DNA of 38,619 nt from Fibrobacter sp. (GTDB lineage: Bacteria > Fibrobacterota > Fibrobacteria > Fibrobacterales > Fibrobacteraceae). Below, piece after piece: positions 8,013 through 15,382 of this stretch. Made by a program: the position numbers and the translations under genes. The notes under the pieces were generated by a model that worked only from the letters and a program-made list of their open reading frames with translations, was not told the DNA's origin and made no database searches. The stretch lies in NCBI RefSeq assembly GCF_017551775.1, contig NZ_JAFZKX010000108.1:1-38619 (forward strand), read 5' to 3'. Each line of letters opens with the position of its first letter. Position 1 is the first letter of the stretch.

Positions 8013-8516
8013 ATGGATATCGTCAAGAAGGTTTCTGAACTGGGGCTCGCGCTCCCGCAATGCCCTGCACCGCTTGCGGCCTATGTTCCGGCCGTTCGCT
8101 TCGGCGACACCATCGTCGTATCGGGCCAGCTCCCGAGCGTCAAGGGCGATTTTTCGGCCTACACGGGAACCGTCCCCAATGAACTTCCGGCCGAGAAGGC
8201 CACGGAAGCCGCGCGCATCTGCCTTTTGAACAACATCGCCGCCGCCATGACGCAGCTCCAGCAAGGCGAATCGCTCAAGCTCGTGCAGATGCAGGGGTTC
8301 GTGCAGTCCGCCGCTGATTTCCATGAGCAGCCGGCCGTATTGAACGGGGCGAGCGAACTCGCAGTCCAGATTCTCGGGGAAAACGGCAAGCATGCCCGCA
8401 CCGCCGTGGGCGTGAGCGCACTCCCGAAGAACGCCGCTGTCGAAATCAGCTGCACGTTCCAGGCCATACCCGAAGAAGTCCAGTTCACCGGAAGAATGAA
8501 CTGGATCGAAGGCTAG
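8013..8516 (+). CDS. RidA/YjgF-family protein (long subtype)
   Basis: The product is a 167-residue cytoplasmic protein of the RidA/YER057c/UK114 family. Canonical RidA deaminates reactive enamine/imine intermediates released by PLP enzymes such as threonine dehydratase. The family's active-site arginine is likely Arg129 in HARTAVGVSALP, and a conserved acidic residue follows in AAVEIS (Glu144). Family signatures near the N-terminus include VSGQLP (about 37-41). At 167 residues it is longer than the usual 125-130, matching the RidA-like subgroup with an extended N-terminus, so enamine deaminase activity is likely but not certain. AAGGAAGGA lies just before the ATG. It is convergent with the lipoprotein gene. 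Confidence 0.85.
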   Translation: MDIVKKVSELGLALPQCPAPLAAYVPAVRFGDTIVVSGQLPSVKGDFSAYTGTVPNELPAEKATEAARICLLNNIAAAMTQLQQGESLKLVQMQGFVQSAADFHEQPAVLNGASELAVQILGENGKHARTAVGVSALPKNAAVEISCTFQAIPEEVQFTGRMNWIEG

Positions 8517-8525
8517 GCTTCGAAA

Positions 8526-8738
8526 TTAGTCCATGTCAAGTTCGGAGAGGCGCTTGTGCAGCTTCTCGTTTTCGCGGGTGAGCGAATCCGCCTTTTCGCG
8601 CAAGACACCGATATTTTGTTCCAATGAATCTTTTTTCGCGGTCAGAACTTTGATTTCGGCCGCCTTTTCGGGGTCCGTGCAGCCAGAAAATACGCAAAAC
8701 GAAATTACAAACAATAAAAAAACAATAGCTCTTGTCAT
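8526..8738 (-). CDS. Small coiled-coil lipoprotein
   Basis: This 70-residue protein starts with a hydrophobic signal peptide and a lipobox-like FSGC, so the mature protein would begin at Cys20 and be lipid-anchored, giving about 51 mature residues. The rest is charged and has heptad-like leucine spacing (LTAKKDSLEQNIGVLREKAD), predicting a parallel coiled coil like Lpp or the small entericidin-type lipoproteins. An upstream TTG would add two residues, but the ATG at 8738 gives the better signal peptide. Its start is only 21 bp from the divergent gene at 8760, so the promoters must overlap. Its function is unknown; a role linking the outer membrane to the cell wall is only a guess. Confidence 0.7.
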   Translation of the reverse strand: MTRAIVFLLFVISFCVFSGCTDPEKAAEIKVLTAKKDSLEQNIGVLREKADSLTRENEKLHKRLSELDMD

Positions 8739-8759
8739 ATTCAAAATTTAATTATAAAT

Positions 8760-9203
8760 ATGATAGAGGAAAACTCAAAATTTGGAAATGGTGTTATGAT
8801 TGACAATGTTTGGACGTGGTTCATGAACCTGGGCTACAAGGGTTCTGTATCCGAAAGGAATCCAGACTCCGGAGATTCCGGAGCGGCGGGCATGTTCACT
8901 AGCAAGGCGAACACCCCCGATGACGACATTTTCATCCACGAAGCCATCTACGAGATGGACCCGGACTACACCGTGGTTGCGGTCATCAAGCAGATCGGCG
9001 ACAAGCCCGCACGCGAATGGGCCACCGAAACGCTGGCTGGCGACATTGACGAAATTTCGTTCGAAGGCAGCCCCGAGGATATCCAGGAACGCCTGGACAA
9101 AGCCATCCTCGAAGGGCTCGCCCACCGCAAGATTTTGATGGTGCGCGAATCCGGTGCCATCGTGAAGTTCGGATACAAGTTCGAAGACTTGATTTCTCGT
9201 TAG
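8760..9203 (+). CDS. Conserved-looking protein of unknown function
   Basis: I do not recognise this 147-residue soluble protein. It is acidic, with no signal peptide or membrane segment. It begins with a helix-like stretch (IDNVWTWFMNLGYKG) and a Gly/Ser-rich loop. Then comes an alternating pattern with strands YTVVAVIKQIG and KILMVRESGAIVKFGYKF around an amphipathic helix (SPEDIQERLDKAILEGL), which suggests a small alpha/beta fold. Codon use matches the neighbours, so it looks like a real gene. The ATG at 8760 has no ribosome-binding site. An in-frame ATG at 8796 would leave more room for the divergent promoters and may be the true start. Confidence 0.6.
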   Translation: MIEENSKFGNGVMIDNVWTWFMNLGYKGSVSERNPDSGDSGAAGMFTSKANTPDDDIFIHEAIYEMDPDYTVVAVIKQIGDKPAREWATETLAGDIDEISFEGSPEDIQERLDKAILEGLAHRKILMVRESGAIVKFGYKFEDLISR

Positions 9204-9226
9204 AAGAAAAAATTATCTTTGGCTAT

Positions 9227-11830
9227 ATGAATTCGAGTACGAGGCCATCTCCGGAACTTCTCTTGCCCGTAGGCACGCGAGAGATGCTCGAGGCCGCCGT
9301 CCAGAACGGCGCCGATGCCGTTTATTTCGGGGTTCCGCATTGGAACGCGCGCGGTCGAACGGAAGACTTTTCGTTCGACGATGTCTACGACATGATCCGC
9401 TACGCAAGGCTCCGCGGAGTGCGCACGTTCCTCGCGATGAACGTTCTCGTATTCGAACGCGAACTGCAGAACCTGCCGGAATTCCTGGAGCAGGTCATCT
9501 CGCTGGAACCGGATGCATTCATCATCCAGGATATCGGGCTTGCGCGCCTGATACGCGCCATCGCGCCCGAGCAGGAGATTCATGCGAGCACGCAGATGAC
9601 GCTTGCTAGCGCGGAGGCCGTGAACTTGGTAAAATCTATCGGGTTCAACCGCGCGGTGCTCGCCCGCGAGCTTTCGCTCAAAGAAATTGCAAGAATCAAG
9701 GAAGCGACCCCGCTCGAGCTGGAAGTGTTCATTCACGGGGCGCTCTGCGTGAGTTATTCGGGACAGTGCCTCACCAGTGAAAACTTCGGCGGCCGGAGCG
9801 CGAACCGCGGGCAATGCGCCCAAAGTTGCAGGCTTCCCTACCGCATCTTCGTCGATGGCAAGGAATACCGCGATACAGATGCCCAGTTCCTGTTCAGCCC
9901 GCACGACTTGTGCGCGCTCCCGAAGCTAAACGAACTTGAAGAAATCGGCGTAGAATCGCTGAAGGTGGAAGGCCGTCTCAAGAGCCCGGAATACGTGGCG
10001 GCAGTCGCGAAGGCCTACCGCAAGGCGCTGAACCGCATCCCGCTCGAATCGAAGGACATGGAGCCGCTAGAAGTTCTGTTCAGCCGCGGCCTGCGTTCGG
10101 GATGGCTCGACGGAGACAACCACCAGGAACTCGTGGACGGAACGTTCAGCAACCATCACGGGCTTTTCCTCGGGACTGTCGTGAAGGTGGAACGCGGGCA
10201 GGTTATTCTCGCGCTGGACGACACGCTTGTCGAAGGTTCGAACTGCATCGCAGGCATGGGGCCGCGTCCGGGTGACGGCATCTTGTTCGAGAACGCCGCC
10301 CTCGGGGTGAGCATCGGCAGCCGCCTGTATGCCGCACAGGAAGCGCACCTTCCCCACACCAAGCGCGGCGACCCCAAGTATATGCGGCTTGAATTCGGGC
10401 GTGAATTCGACGTGCGTCAAATTGTCGTCGGCATGAAGGTCTACCGCAACGACTCGCCGGCGCTGGAAAAAGAACTGCGCAAGACATTCACCGATCGCGA
10501 GCAGGCGAAACGCATTCCCGTGAACATGGAACTATCGGGACGCATCGGTGAAACGCTCAAGCTCGCCGTCTACGATACGCCGCGCAACCGCGTCGAAGTG
10601 GAAAGCGACACGGTTCTGGAAGCCGCGAGAAACAGCGACGGGGATGCCGGCAGAAGCAATAACGCCGGCAAGTTCAACGACGCAGGAAAACATAACGATG
10701 CGGGCAACAAGCTCCGCGACCTTGCGCAGAAAGAACTTTCGGGCCTGAGCGCTACCGCATACAGCCTCAGGAACCTCGATATCAACGTCGACCGCGGAGC
10801 CTTCGTTCCGGGAAAAATCTTGCGTACGCTTCGCCAGAAGGCGATTGAACTGCTGGATTCAAAACGCTGCGAATGGAAGGAACTCGCCCCGAGCGCCATT
10901 GCGGGCCGCGCGCTTCTGAACCGCGTGAAATTTTCGAATATCAAGCCAGAAGCAAATAGCGTCGCCCCCGTCATCTCCGTGCTTATCCGCAGTCCCGAAC
11001 AAATTGCCGCCCTCGAAGGCCTCGACATCGATAGTGTCGTCATGGATTTCGACTGGGGCGTCAAATACGACGAACCGCTCCAGCAGATTCGCGAACTCGG
11101 TTTCAAGGCGGGAATGGCGACGCTCCGCATCCACAAGCCTGGCGAAAACCACTACCTGAAAAAAATCCTGGAACTCGCCCCCGATTTCGCCCTTGTACGC
11201 AGCCTCGGGGCTCTTGCCATACTGCGCGAAAGCGGCATCCCGCTTACCGGCGACTACAGCCTGAACGCAGCGAACAGCCTGAGCTATGACTGGCTCCTGT
11301 CGCAGGGACTCGCGACGCTTCACCCCTCTTGGGACCTGAACAGCACGCAGCTATTCGACCTGCTGGGCGATATCGACGGCAGCCGCATGGAACTCACGCT
11401 GCACCAATACATGCCCGCGTTCCATTCCGAATATTGCGCGTTCGCCCGAGCCCTCACAAACGGCAGACGGTTCCCCGAATGCGGAAAAATCTGCACCCAG
11501 CACAAGGTCGAAATTCTGGACCACAAGGGAGAACGCCATTTTCTGCAAAGCGACGCGGAATGCCGCAACACGCTTTTCGTGGGCAAACCGCAATCCGCAC
11601 TCAAGTTGTTGCCCGAACTGCGCAAATCGGGCGTTTCGCATTTCCGGCTCGAAATGCTCCAGGAACCGCCCGAAACCGTGCGCAAGAAGGCGCTTGTCTA
11701 CACGCAGGCCATCCGCGGGAAGATTTCCATCGAAGAAGCCATCCGCCTTGCCGGAGTCGAAGAAAAATACGGCCTTTCCGAAGGCCAGCTTTTCAACGAA
11801 AGCGTGTGGAAGGATAGAAAAAAAGCCTAA
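9227..11830 (+). CDS. U32-family protein (RlhA-like), large form
   Basis: This 867-residue protein belongs to the U32 'peptidase' family, whose studied bacterial members are mostly prephenate-dependent RNA or ubiquinone hydroxylases (RlhA, TrhP/TrhO-type, UbiU/UbiV) rather than proteases. Residues 8-290 form the U32 barrel, starting with ELLLPVGTREMLEAAVQNGADAVYFG. Four Cys in the region CVSYSGQC and GQCAQSC are probable [4Fe-4S] ligands. The C-terminal part (about 560-867) resembles the DUF3656-type extension found in RlhA, which hydroxylates C2501 of 23S rRNA. RlhA of E. coli is about 650 residues; this one is longer, partly because of a low-complexity linker near 465-495 with NAG/NDAG units. 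RNA hydroxylation is an inference. A hairpin overlaps the stop codon. Confidence 0.85.
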   Translation: MNSSTRPSPELLLPVGTREMLEAAVQNGADAVYFGVPHWNARGRTEDFSFDDVYDMIRYARLRGVRTFLAMNVLVFERELQNLPEFLEQVISLEPDAFIIQDIGLARLIRAIAPEQEIHASTQMTLASAEAVNLVKSIGFNRAVLARELSLKEIARIKEATPLELEVFIHGALCVSYSGQCLTSENFGGRSANRGQCAQSCRLPYRIFVDGKEYRDTDAQFLFSPHDLCALPKLNELEEIGVESLKVEGRLKSPEYVAAVAKAYRKALNRIPLESKDMEPLEVLFSRGLRSGWLDGDNHQELVDGTFSNHHGLFLGTVVKVERGQVILALDDTLVEGSNCIAGMGPRPGDGILFENAALGVSIGSRLYAAQEAHLPHTKRGDPKYMRLEFGREFDVRQIVVGMKVYRNDSPALEKELRKTFTDREQAKRIPVNMELSGRIGETLKLAVYDTPRNRVEVESDTVLEAARNSDGDAGRSNNAGKFNDAGKHNDAGNKLRDLAQKELSGLSATAYSLRNLDINVDRGAFVPGKILRTLRQKAIELLDSKRCEWKELAPSAIAGRALLNRVKFSNIKPEANSVAPVISVLIRSPEQIAALEGLDIDSVVMDFDWGVKYDEPLQQIRELGFKAGMATLRIHKPGENHYLKKILELAPDFALVRSLGALAILRESGIPLTGDYSLNAANSLSYDWLLSQGLATLHPSWDLNSTQLFDLLGDIDGSRMELTLHQYMPAFHSEYCAFARALTNGRRFPECGKICTQHKVEILDHKGERHFLQSDAECRNTLFVGKPQSALKLLPELRKSGVSHFRLEMLQEPPETVRKKALVYTQAIRGKISIEEAIRLAGVEEKYGLSEGQLFNESVWKDRKKA

Positions 11831-11845
11831 GGAAATCTTAGGCTT
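11823..11845. terminator. Hairpin between the convergent U32 and purF genes
   Basis: A 9-bp perfect stem (AAGCCTAAG at 11823-11831, CTTAGGCTT at 11837-11845) with a 5-nt loop contains the stop codon of the U32 gene. It has an A-run on its left, which serves the leftward purF transcript as a U-tract; on the right the T-run is broken. Confidence 0.6.
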
Positions 11846-11867
11846 CTTCTACACGATTTTTTGTTTT

Positions 11868-13253
11868 TTACCCGCAGCGCGTCTTGTGGTAATCGCTGCC
11901 GATGTAATCCGGATAGTCATTGTCGAAACAGGCGGCGCAGTAGTGTTCGCCTTCGCCCGTGCATTCCTTCATGCCTTCCACGCTCAGGTAGCCGAGGCTT
12001 TCGACGCCGAGCATCTTGGCGATTTCTTCGGGAGTCATCGAACTTGCGGCAAGTTCGCCCTGGCTCGGGAAATCCATCCCGAAGAAGCAGGGATGAGCGA
12101 CCGGAGGCGATGCGATACGGATATGCACTTCGAGCGCACCCGCATCACGGAGCATGCGGGAAAGGATCTTGAGCGTAGTGCCGCGCACGATGGAATCTTC
12201 GACGACGCACACGCGCTTGTTCTTGAGCACGCCCACGATGGGGTTGAACTTGAGCTTCACCTTCTGCTCACGCACGTTCTGCGTGGGGTCGATGAAGGTA
12301 CGGCCCACGTAATGGTTACGCAAGAGGCCGATTTCAAAACGGATGCCGCTGGCCTGCGAATAGCCGAGCGCCGCGGTGGTCGCGCTATCGGGCACGGAAA
12401 TCACGATGTCCGCATCGACGGGGCATTCCTTTGCGAGTTGCTTGCCCATCTTGCGGCGGACCTTGTCGCAGCTCTGTTCAAAAATGACAGAATCCGGGCG
12501 GCTGAAGTAGATGTATTCGAAAATGCAATGAGCCTGACGTTCCTTGTGCGTAAAGCGTTCCGAATGCAGGCCGTTGTTCGTGATGGTCAGGAGTTCTCCC
12601 GGCTGGATATCGCGCACGTAGTTTGCGCCGAGCAGGTCAAAAGCGCAGGTTTCGCTCGCGACGCACCAGGCCTTCCCCATACGGGCGATGGAAAGCGGGC
12701 GGAATCCGAACCCGTCGCGGGCGACGTACATCGTGTCCTTGCTGATGAAGACCAGGCAGAAACTCCCGGTAAATTTCGTAATCGCCTTCTTGATGGCTTC
12801 GCCCAGAGTATCCGCATGAGTGCGCGCGATTTCGTGGAGCAAGATTTCGGAATCGGACGTGGTCTGGAAAATATGACCGTCAGCTTCCATCTCGGCGCGG
12901 AGTTCGTTCGCGTTGGTGATGTTGCCGTTGTGGGCCACAGCAAGCTGCCCCCACTTGCAACTCACGAGAATCGGCTGCGCGTTCGCAAGAGTGCTTGCAC
13001 CCGTGGTGCTGTAACGCACGTGCCCGATGCCTGCAAAACCTTGCAGCTCGTCGACGTTGTGTTCTCTTAAAAGCGTGGAAACCAGACCCATGGATTTACG
13101 GACGCGGACTTTTTCGCCATCCGTTACCGCAAAGCCAGCGCTTTCCTGACCGCGGTGCTGAAGTGCGTAGAGACCCATGGTGACATTACGAACAACGTTA
13201 TCGCCGTTATAGATTCCGATAACGCCGCATTCTTCATGCAATTCTTCGAGCAT
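11868..13253 (-). CDS. purF: Amidophosphoribosyltransferase
   Basis: The first committed enzyme of purine synthesis: it transfers the glutamine amide to PRPP to give phosphoribosylamine. The 461-residue protein begins MLEELHEECGVIGIY; Cys9 is the Ntn-type nucleophile, so an eight-residue propeptide is removed. The PRPP-binding motif VVEDSIVRGTT is present in the C-terminal half. Cys in HCIFEYIYFSRPDS, AHPCFFGMD and YCAACF match the cluster ligands of the Bacillus-type Fe-S enzyme rather than the cluster-free E. coli type, and an Fe-S cluster would make it oxygen-sensitive. AAGAGGCG lies before the ATG. It is transcribed alone towards the U32 gene. The leader upstream may fold (see 13274-13327). 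Confidence 0.95.
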   Translation of the reverse strand: MLEELHEECGVIGIYNGDNVVRNVTMGLYALQHRGQESAGFAVTDGEKVRVRKSMGLVSTLLREHNVDELQGFAGIGHVRYSTTGASTLANAQPILVSCKWGQLAVAHNGNITNANELRAEMEADGHIFQTTSDSEILLHEIARTHADTLGEAIKKAITKFTGSFCLVFISKDTMYVARDGFGFRPLSIARMGKAWCVASETCAFDLLGANYVRDIQPGELLTITNNGLHSERFTHKERQAHCIFEYIYFSRPDSVIFEQSCDKVRRKMGKQLAKECPVDADIVISVPDSATTAALGYSQASGIRFEIGLLRNHYVGRTFIDPTQNVREQKVKLKFNPIVGVLKNKRVCVVEDSIVRGTTLKILSRMLRDAGALEVHIRIASPPVAHPCFFGMDFPSQGELAASSMTPEEIAKMLGVESLGYLSVEGMKECTGEGEHYCAACFDNDYPDYIGSDYHKTRCG

Positions 13254-13273
13254 ATCGCCTCTTTGAATTTTAA

Positions 13274-13327
13274 GCCTCCCCTACCTCGAAGGTCATAGCC
13301 CATCCGTACGGATGCAAGCAGGGAAGC
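13274..13327 (-). promoter_or_regulatory. Possible three-way-junction RNA in the purF leader
   Basis: Read leftward, an outer helix (GCTTCCC at 13327-13321 with GGGGAGGC at 13281-13274, with one G-U pair) can enclose two hairpins: CATCC-GTAC-GGATG (13301-13314) and ACCT-TCG-AGGT (13283-13293). It begins just after a likely promoter and ends about 20 nt before the start codon. I could not match it to the purine, ZTP, PRPP or THF riboswitch consensus as I know them. Confidence 0.35.
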
Positions 13328-13337
13328 GGACGCGAAA

Positions 13338-13366
13338 AATATAGCAACGAATTTTGCGTTCAACAA
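13338..13366 (-). promoter_or_regulatory. Likely purF promoter
   Basis: On the minus strand TTGTTG (13366-13361) and TATATT (13343-13338) are 17 bp apart, giving a leader of about 78 nt before the ATG. Confidence 0.4.
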
Positions 13367-13424
13367 TCCATAAAAAACAAAAATTTTGGGCGCAGAAAAC
13401 AGGATTGCAAACAAATTAATCATG

Positions 13425-13436
13425 TTTTACATTTTT
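13425..13436 (+). promoter_or_regulatory. TTTTACATTTTT motif upstream of glnB
   Basis: This AT-rich element lies about 145 bp upstream of the sigma-54 promoter of glnB-amtB. Near-identical elements precede the gltB, glutamine synthetase and carA genes, so it is a candidate enhancer or nitrogen-regulator site. The remaining intergenic sequence (13254-13645) holds no gene that I can see. Confidence 0.35.
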
Positions 13437-13579
13437 CGAATTATTTCCATTTTCCGAAAAGTAAAAAGTGTAAATTGAACATTTTTTGTCAGAGAAAAAA
13501 GGCCTGGACATAGCGAAAATTTTCACATTCGACCTTAAAAAGGCCTATTTTCGCTCATTTTGGGCATATTCTGAATTTT

Positions 13580-13595
13580 TGGCACGGCTTTTGCA
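13580..13595 (+). promoter_or_regulatory. Sigma-54 promoter of glnB-amtB
   Basis: TGGCACG-GCTT-TTGCA fits the -24/-12 consensus (TGGCACG-N4-TTGCA) at every fixed base. It lies about 50 bp before the glnB start codon and implies control by an NtrC-type activator. Confidence 0.88.
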
Positions 13596-13645
13596 TAAGG
13601 GCGAACGAATCCATAATCCATTGGACTTCTAAAAAGGAATCAAAA

Positions 13646-13987
13646 ATGAAGCTTGTCACGGCATACATACAACCAGAACGATTAAACCTCGTAAAGCAAG
13701 CCCTTTACGAAAAGAACATTTTCAAGATGTCTGTCACGAACGTGCTCGGCTGCGGCCAGCAGAAGGGTTACAATCAACGTTTCCGTGGTGTCGTTACCGA
13801 AGTCAACCTGCTTAAGAAAATTTGCTTGAAGATTGCGGTAAACGATGACTTTGTGCAGCCTTGTATCGATGCGATTATCGCGGGGGCCCGTACCGGCGAA
13901 ATCGGCGACGGAAAGATTTTCGTCACGAGCCTGGAACAGTGCATCCGCATCCGTACTGGTGAAACTGGGTCGGATGCAATTGGTTAA
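13646..13987 (+). CDS. glnB: PII nitrogen-regulatory protein lacking Tyr51
   Basis: A trimeric signal protein that senses ATP/ADP and 2-oxoglutarate and controls AmtB and nitrogen enzymes. The 113-residue sequence shows the T-loop [14 protein letters not shown], the ATP-binding stretch [14 protein letters not shown], Lys58, and Arg101 and Arg103 in RIRTGE. In E. coli the T-loop reads YRGAEY (46-51); here it reads FRGVVT, so the uridylylated Tyr51 is Thr and the residue at 49 is Val, not a phosphorylatable Ser. The protein resembles clostridial-type PII proteins that work by ligand binding alone. AAAAAGGAAT lies before the ATG. It is followed 33 bp later by amtB, the classic partner, under the same sigma-54 promoter. 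Confidence 0.93.
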   Translation: MKLVTAYIQPERLNLVKQALYEKNIFKMSVTNVLGCGQQKGYNQRFRGVVTEVNLLKKICLKIAVNDDFVQPCIDAIIAGARTGEIGDGKIFVTSLEQCIRIRTGETGSDAIG

Positions 13988-14020
13988 ACACAAGGGATAA
14001 TAACACAAAGGATTTAAACA

Positions 14021-15286
14021 ATGAACGAAGTAGCAAATGTCGCAACCGTCAGCGATGCAATCTTTATGACGGAAAACATCTGGATCATGATCAGCGCCAT
14101 GCTGGTGTTCGTCATGGGTCTCGGTTTCGCCTGCGTCGAAGCGGGTCTTGTCCGCGCCAAATGCGCTGCAAACGTCGCCTTCAAGAACATCGCGGTCCCC
14201 GCCATCGGTATCACGATGTACGCCCTGCTCGGCTTTGGCCTCATGTATCCGGGCACATTCAACGGAATCCTCGGTTTCGCCGGCTTCGGCATTGGCGACT
14301 GGGCAGATCCCTCTAAGTTCACCGCTGCCTACAACGGTCACTTCACACTGTTTGCCGACTGGCTGTTCCAGGCAATGTTCGCCGCCACTGCCGCGACGAT
14401 TGTGTCCGGTGCCGTGGCTGAACGCGTGAAGCTCAACTCCTTCCTCGTATTCACGGTTGTCTACGTGGCCCTTGTCTACCCGATCGTGGGTAGCTGGACA
14501 TGGGGCGGCGGCTGGCTCTCCACCATCGGCAAGGCTGGCTTCCATGATCTCGCCGGTTCTACCCTCGTTCACTCCGTGGGTGGCTGGGCAGCTCTCGCCG
14601 GCGTGATGATCCTCGGACCGCGTATCGGCAAGTATGTGAACGGCAAGGTTCACGCCATTCCGGCTCACAACATTCCGCTCGCCACTGTCGGTGTGTTCAT
14701 GCTGTGGTTCGGCTGGTGGGGATTCAACGCCGGTTCTGCCCTGAGCGGTGATCCGAAGGCTACTAGCTGGATTCTCGTGACCACGAACCTCGCCGCTGTT
14801 GCCGGTATCATTACCGCAACTCTCACGAGCTGGATTGTTTCGAAGAAGCCGGACGCCACCATGGCCCTCAACGGATGCCTTGCCGGCCTCGTAGCAATCA
14901 CTGCCGGTGCCGACGTGGTGACCCCGCTTTCCTCCTGGATTATCGGTGCCATCGCTGGCGTGCTCGTTGTCGGTGCGGTGTTCATGTTCGACCGCCTGCA
15001 CTTGGACGACCCGGTCGGTGCTCTCTCGGTTCACCTGGTGAACGGCGTGTGGGGTACGATCGCCGTGGGTATCTTCGACATGACCGGCAATTACAGCGTG
15101 CTCACTCAGCTCATCGGTGTCGCCGCCTACGCCCTCCCCTGCTTCGGTGCCGCTAGCCTGATATTCTTCGTCATCAAGAAGACCATGGGCCTGCGCGTCA
15201 CGGAACGTCAAGAACTCCGCGGCCTCGACCAAAGCGAACACGGACAAGAATCCTACAGCGGATTCCAAATCTTCAGCAACATGTAA
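14021..15286 (+). CDS. amtB: Ammonium transporter (Amt family)
   Basis: This 421-residue inner-membrane protein has about eleven membrane spans and conducts ammonium into the cell. The twin-histidine pore is visible as HSVGGW (equivalent to His168 of E. coli AmtB) and HLVNGVWG (equivalent to His318), and the aromatic cage region as SWTWGGGWLS. The membrane part starts after a short periplasmic segment with no long cleaved signal peptide. The C-terminal tail (from about residue 390) carries the PII-docking region. It is co-transcribed with glnB; AAAGGA precedes the ATG and a strong terminator follows. PII probably blocks the pore at high nitrogen, as in GlnK-AmtB pairs. Confidence 0.95.
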   Translation: MNEVANVATVSDAIFMTENIWIMISAMLVFVMGLGFACVEAGLVRAKCAANVAFKNIAVPAIGITMYALLGFGLMYPGTFNGILGFAGFGIGDWADPSKFTAAYNGHFTLFADWLFQAMFAATAATIVSGAVAERVKLNSFLVFTVVYVALVYPIVGSWTWGGGWLSTIGKAGFHDLAGSTLVHSVGGWAALAGVMILGPRIGKYVNGKVHAIPAHNIPLATVGVFMLWFGWWGFNAGSALSGDPKATSWILVTTNLAAVAGIITATLTSWIVSKKPDATMALNGCLAGLVAITAGADVVTPLSSWIIGAIAGVLVVGAVFMFDRLHLDDPVGALSVHLVNGVWGTIAVGIFDMTGNYSVLTQLIGVAAYALPCFGAASLIFFVIKKTMGLRVTERQELRGLDQSEHGQESYSGFQIFSNM

Positions 15287-15325
15287 TGGCTGGAACATAA
15301 TACACATCCTCCTCTCACGCTCCCT

Positions 15326-15358
15326 AAAAAACCCCGAGGCAACAGGCCTCGGGGTTTT
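15326..15358. terminator. Bidirectional terminator between amtB and nadE
   Basis: A 9-bp GC-rich stem (CCCCGAGGC at 15332-15340, GCCTCGGGG at 15346-15354) with a 5-nt loop is bordered by five A residues on the left and TTTT on the right. It serves the convergent amtB and nadE transcripts. Confidence 0.88.
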
Positions 15359-15382
15359 ATCATTGATCTCATGGAGTTTTTT

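Noticed and set aside
13682..15307. A 541-residue minus-strand frame opposite glnB-amtB
   Set aside because: Antisense shadow: very rich in His, Glu and Asp, with no recognisable domains, and crossing two real genes.
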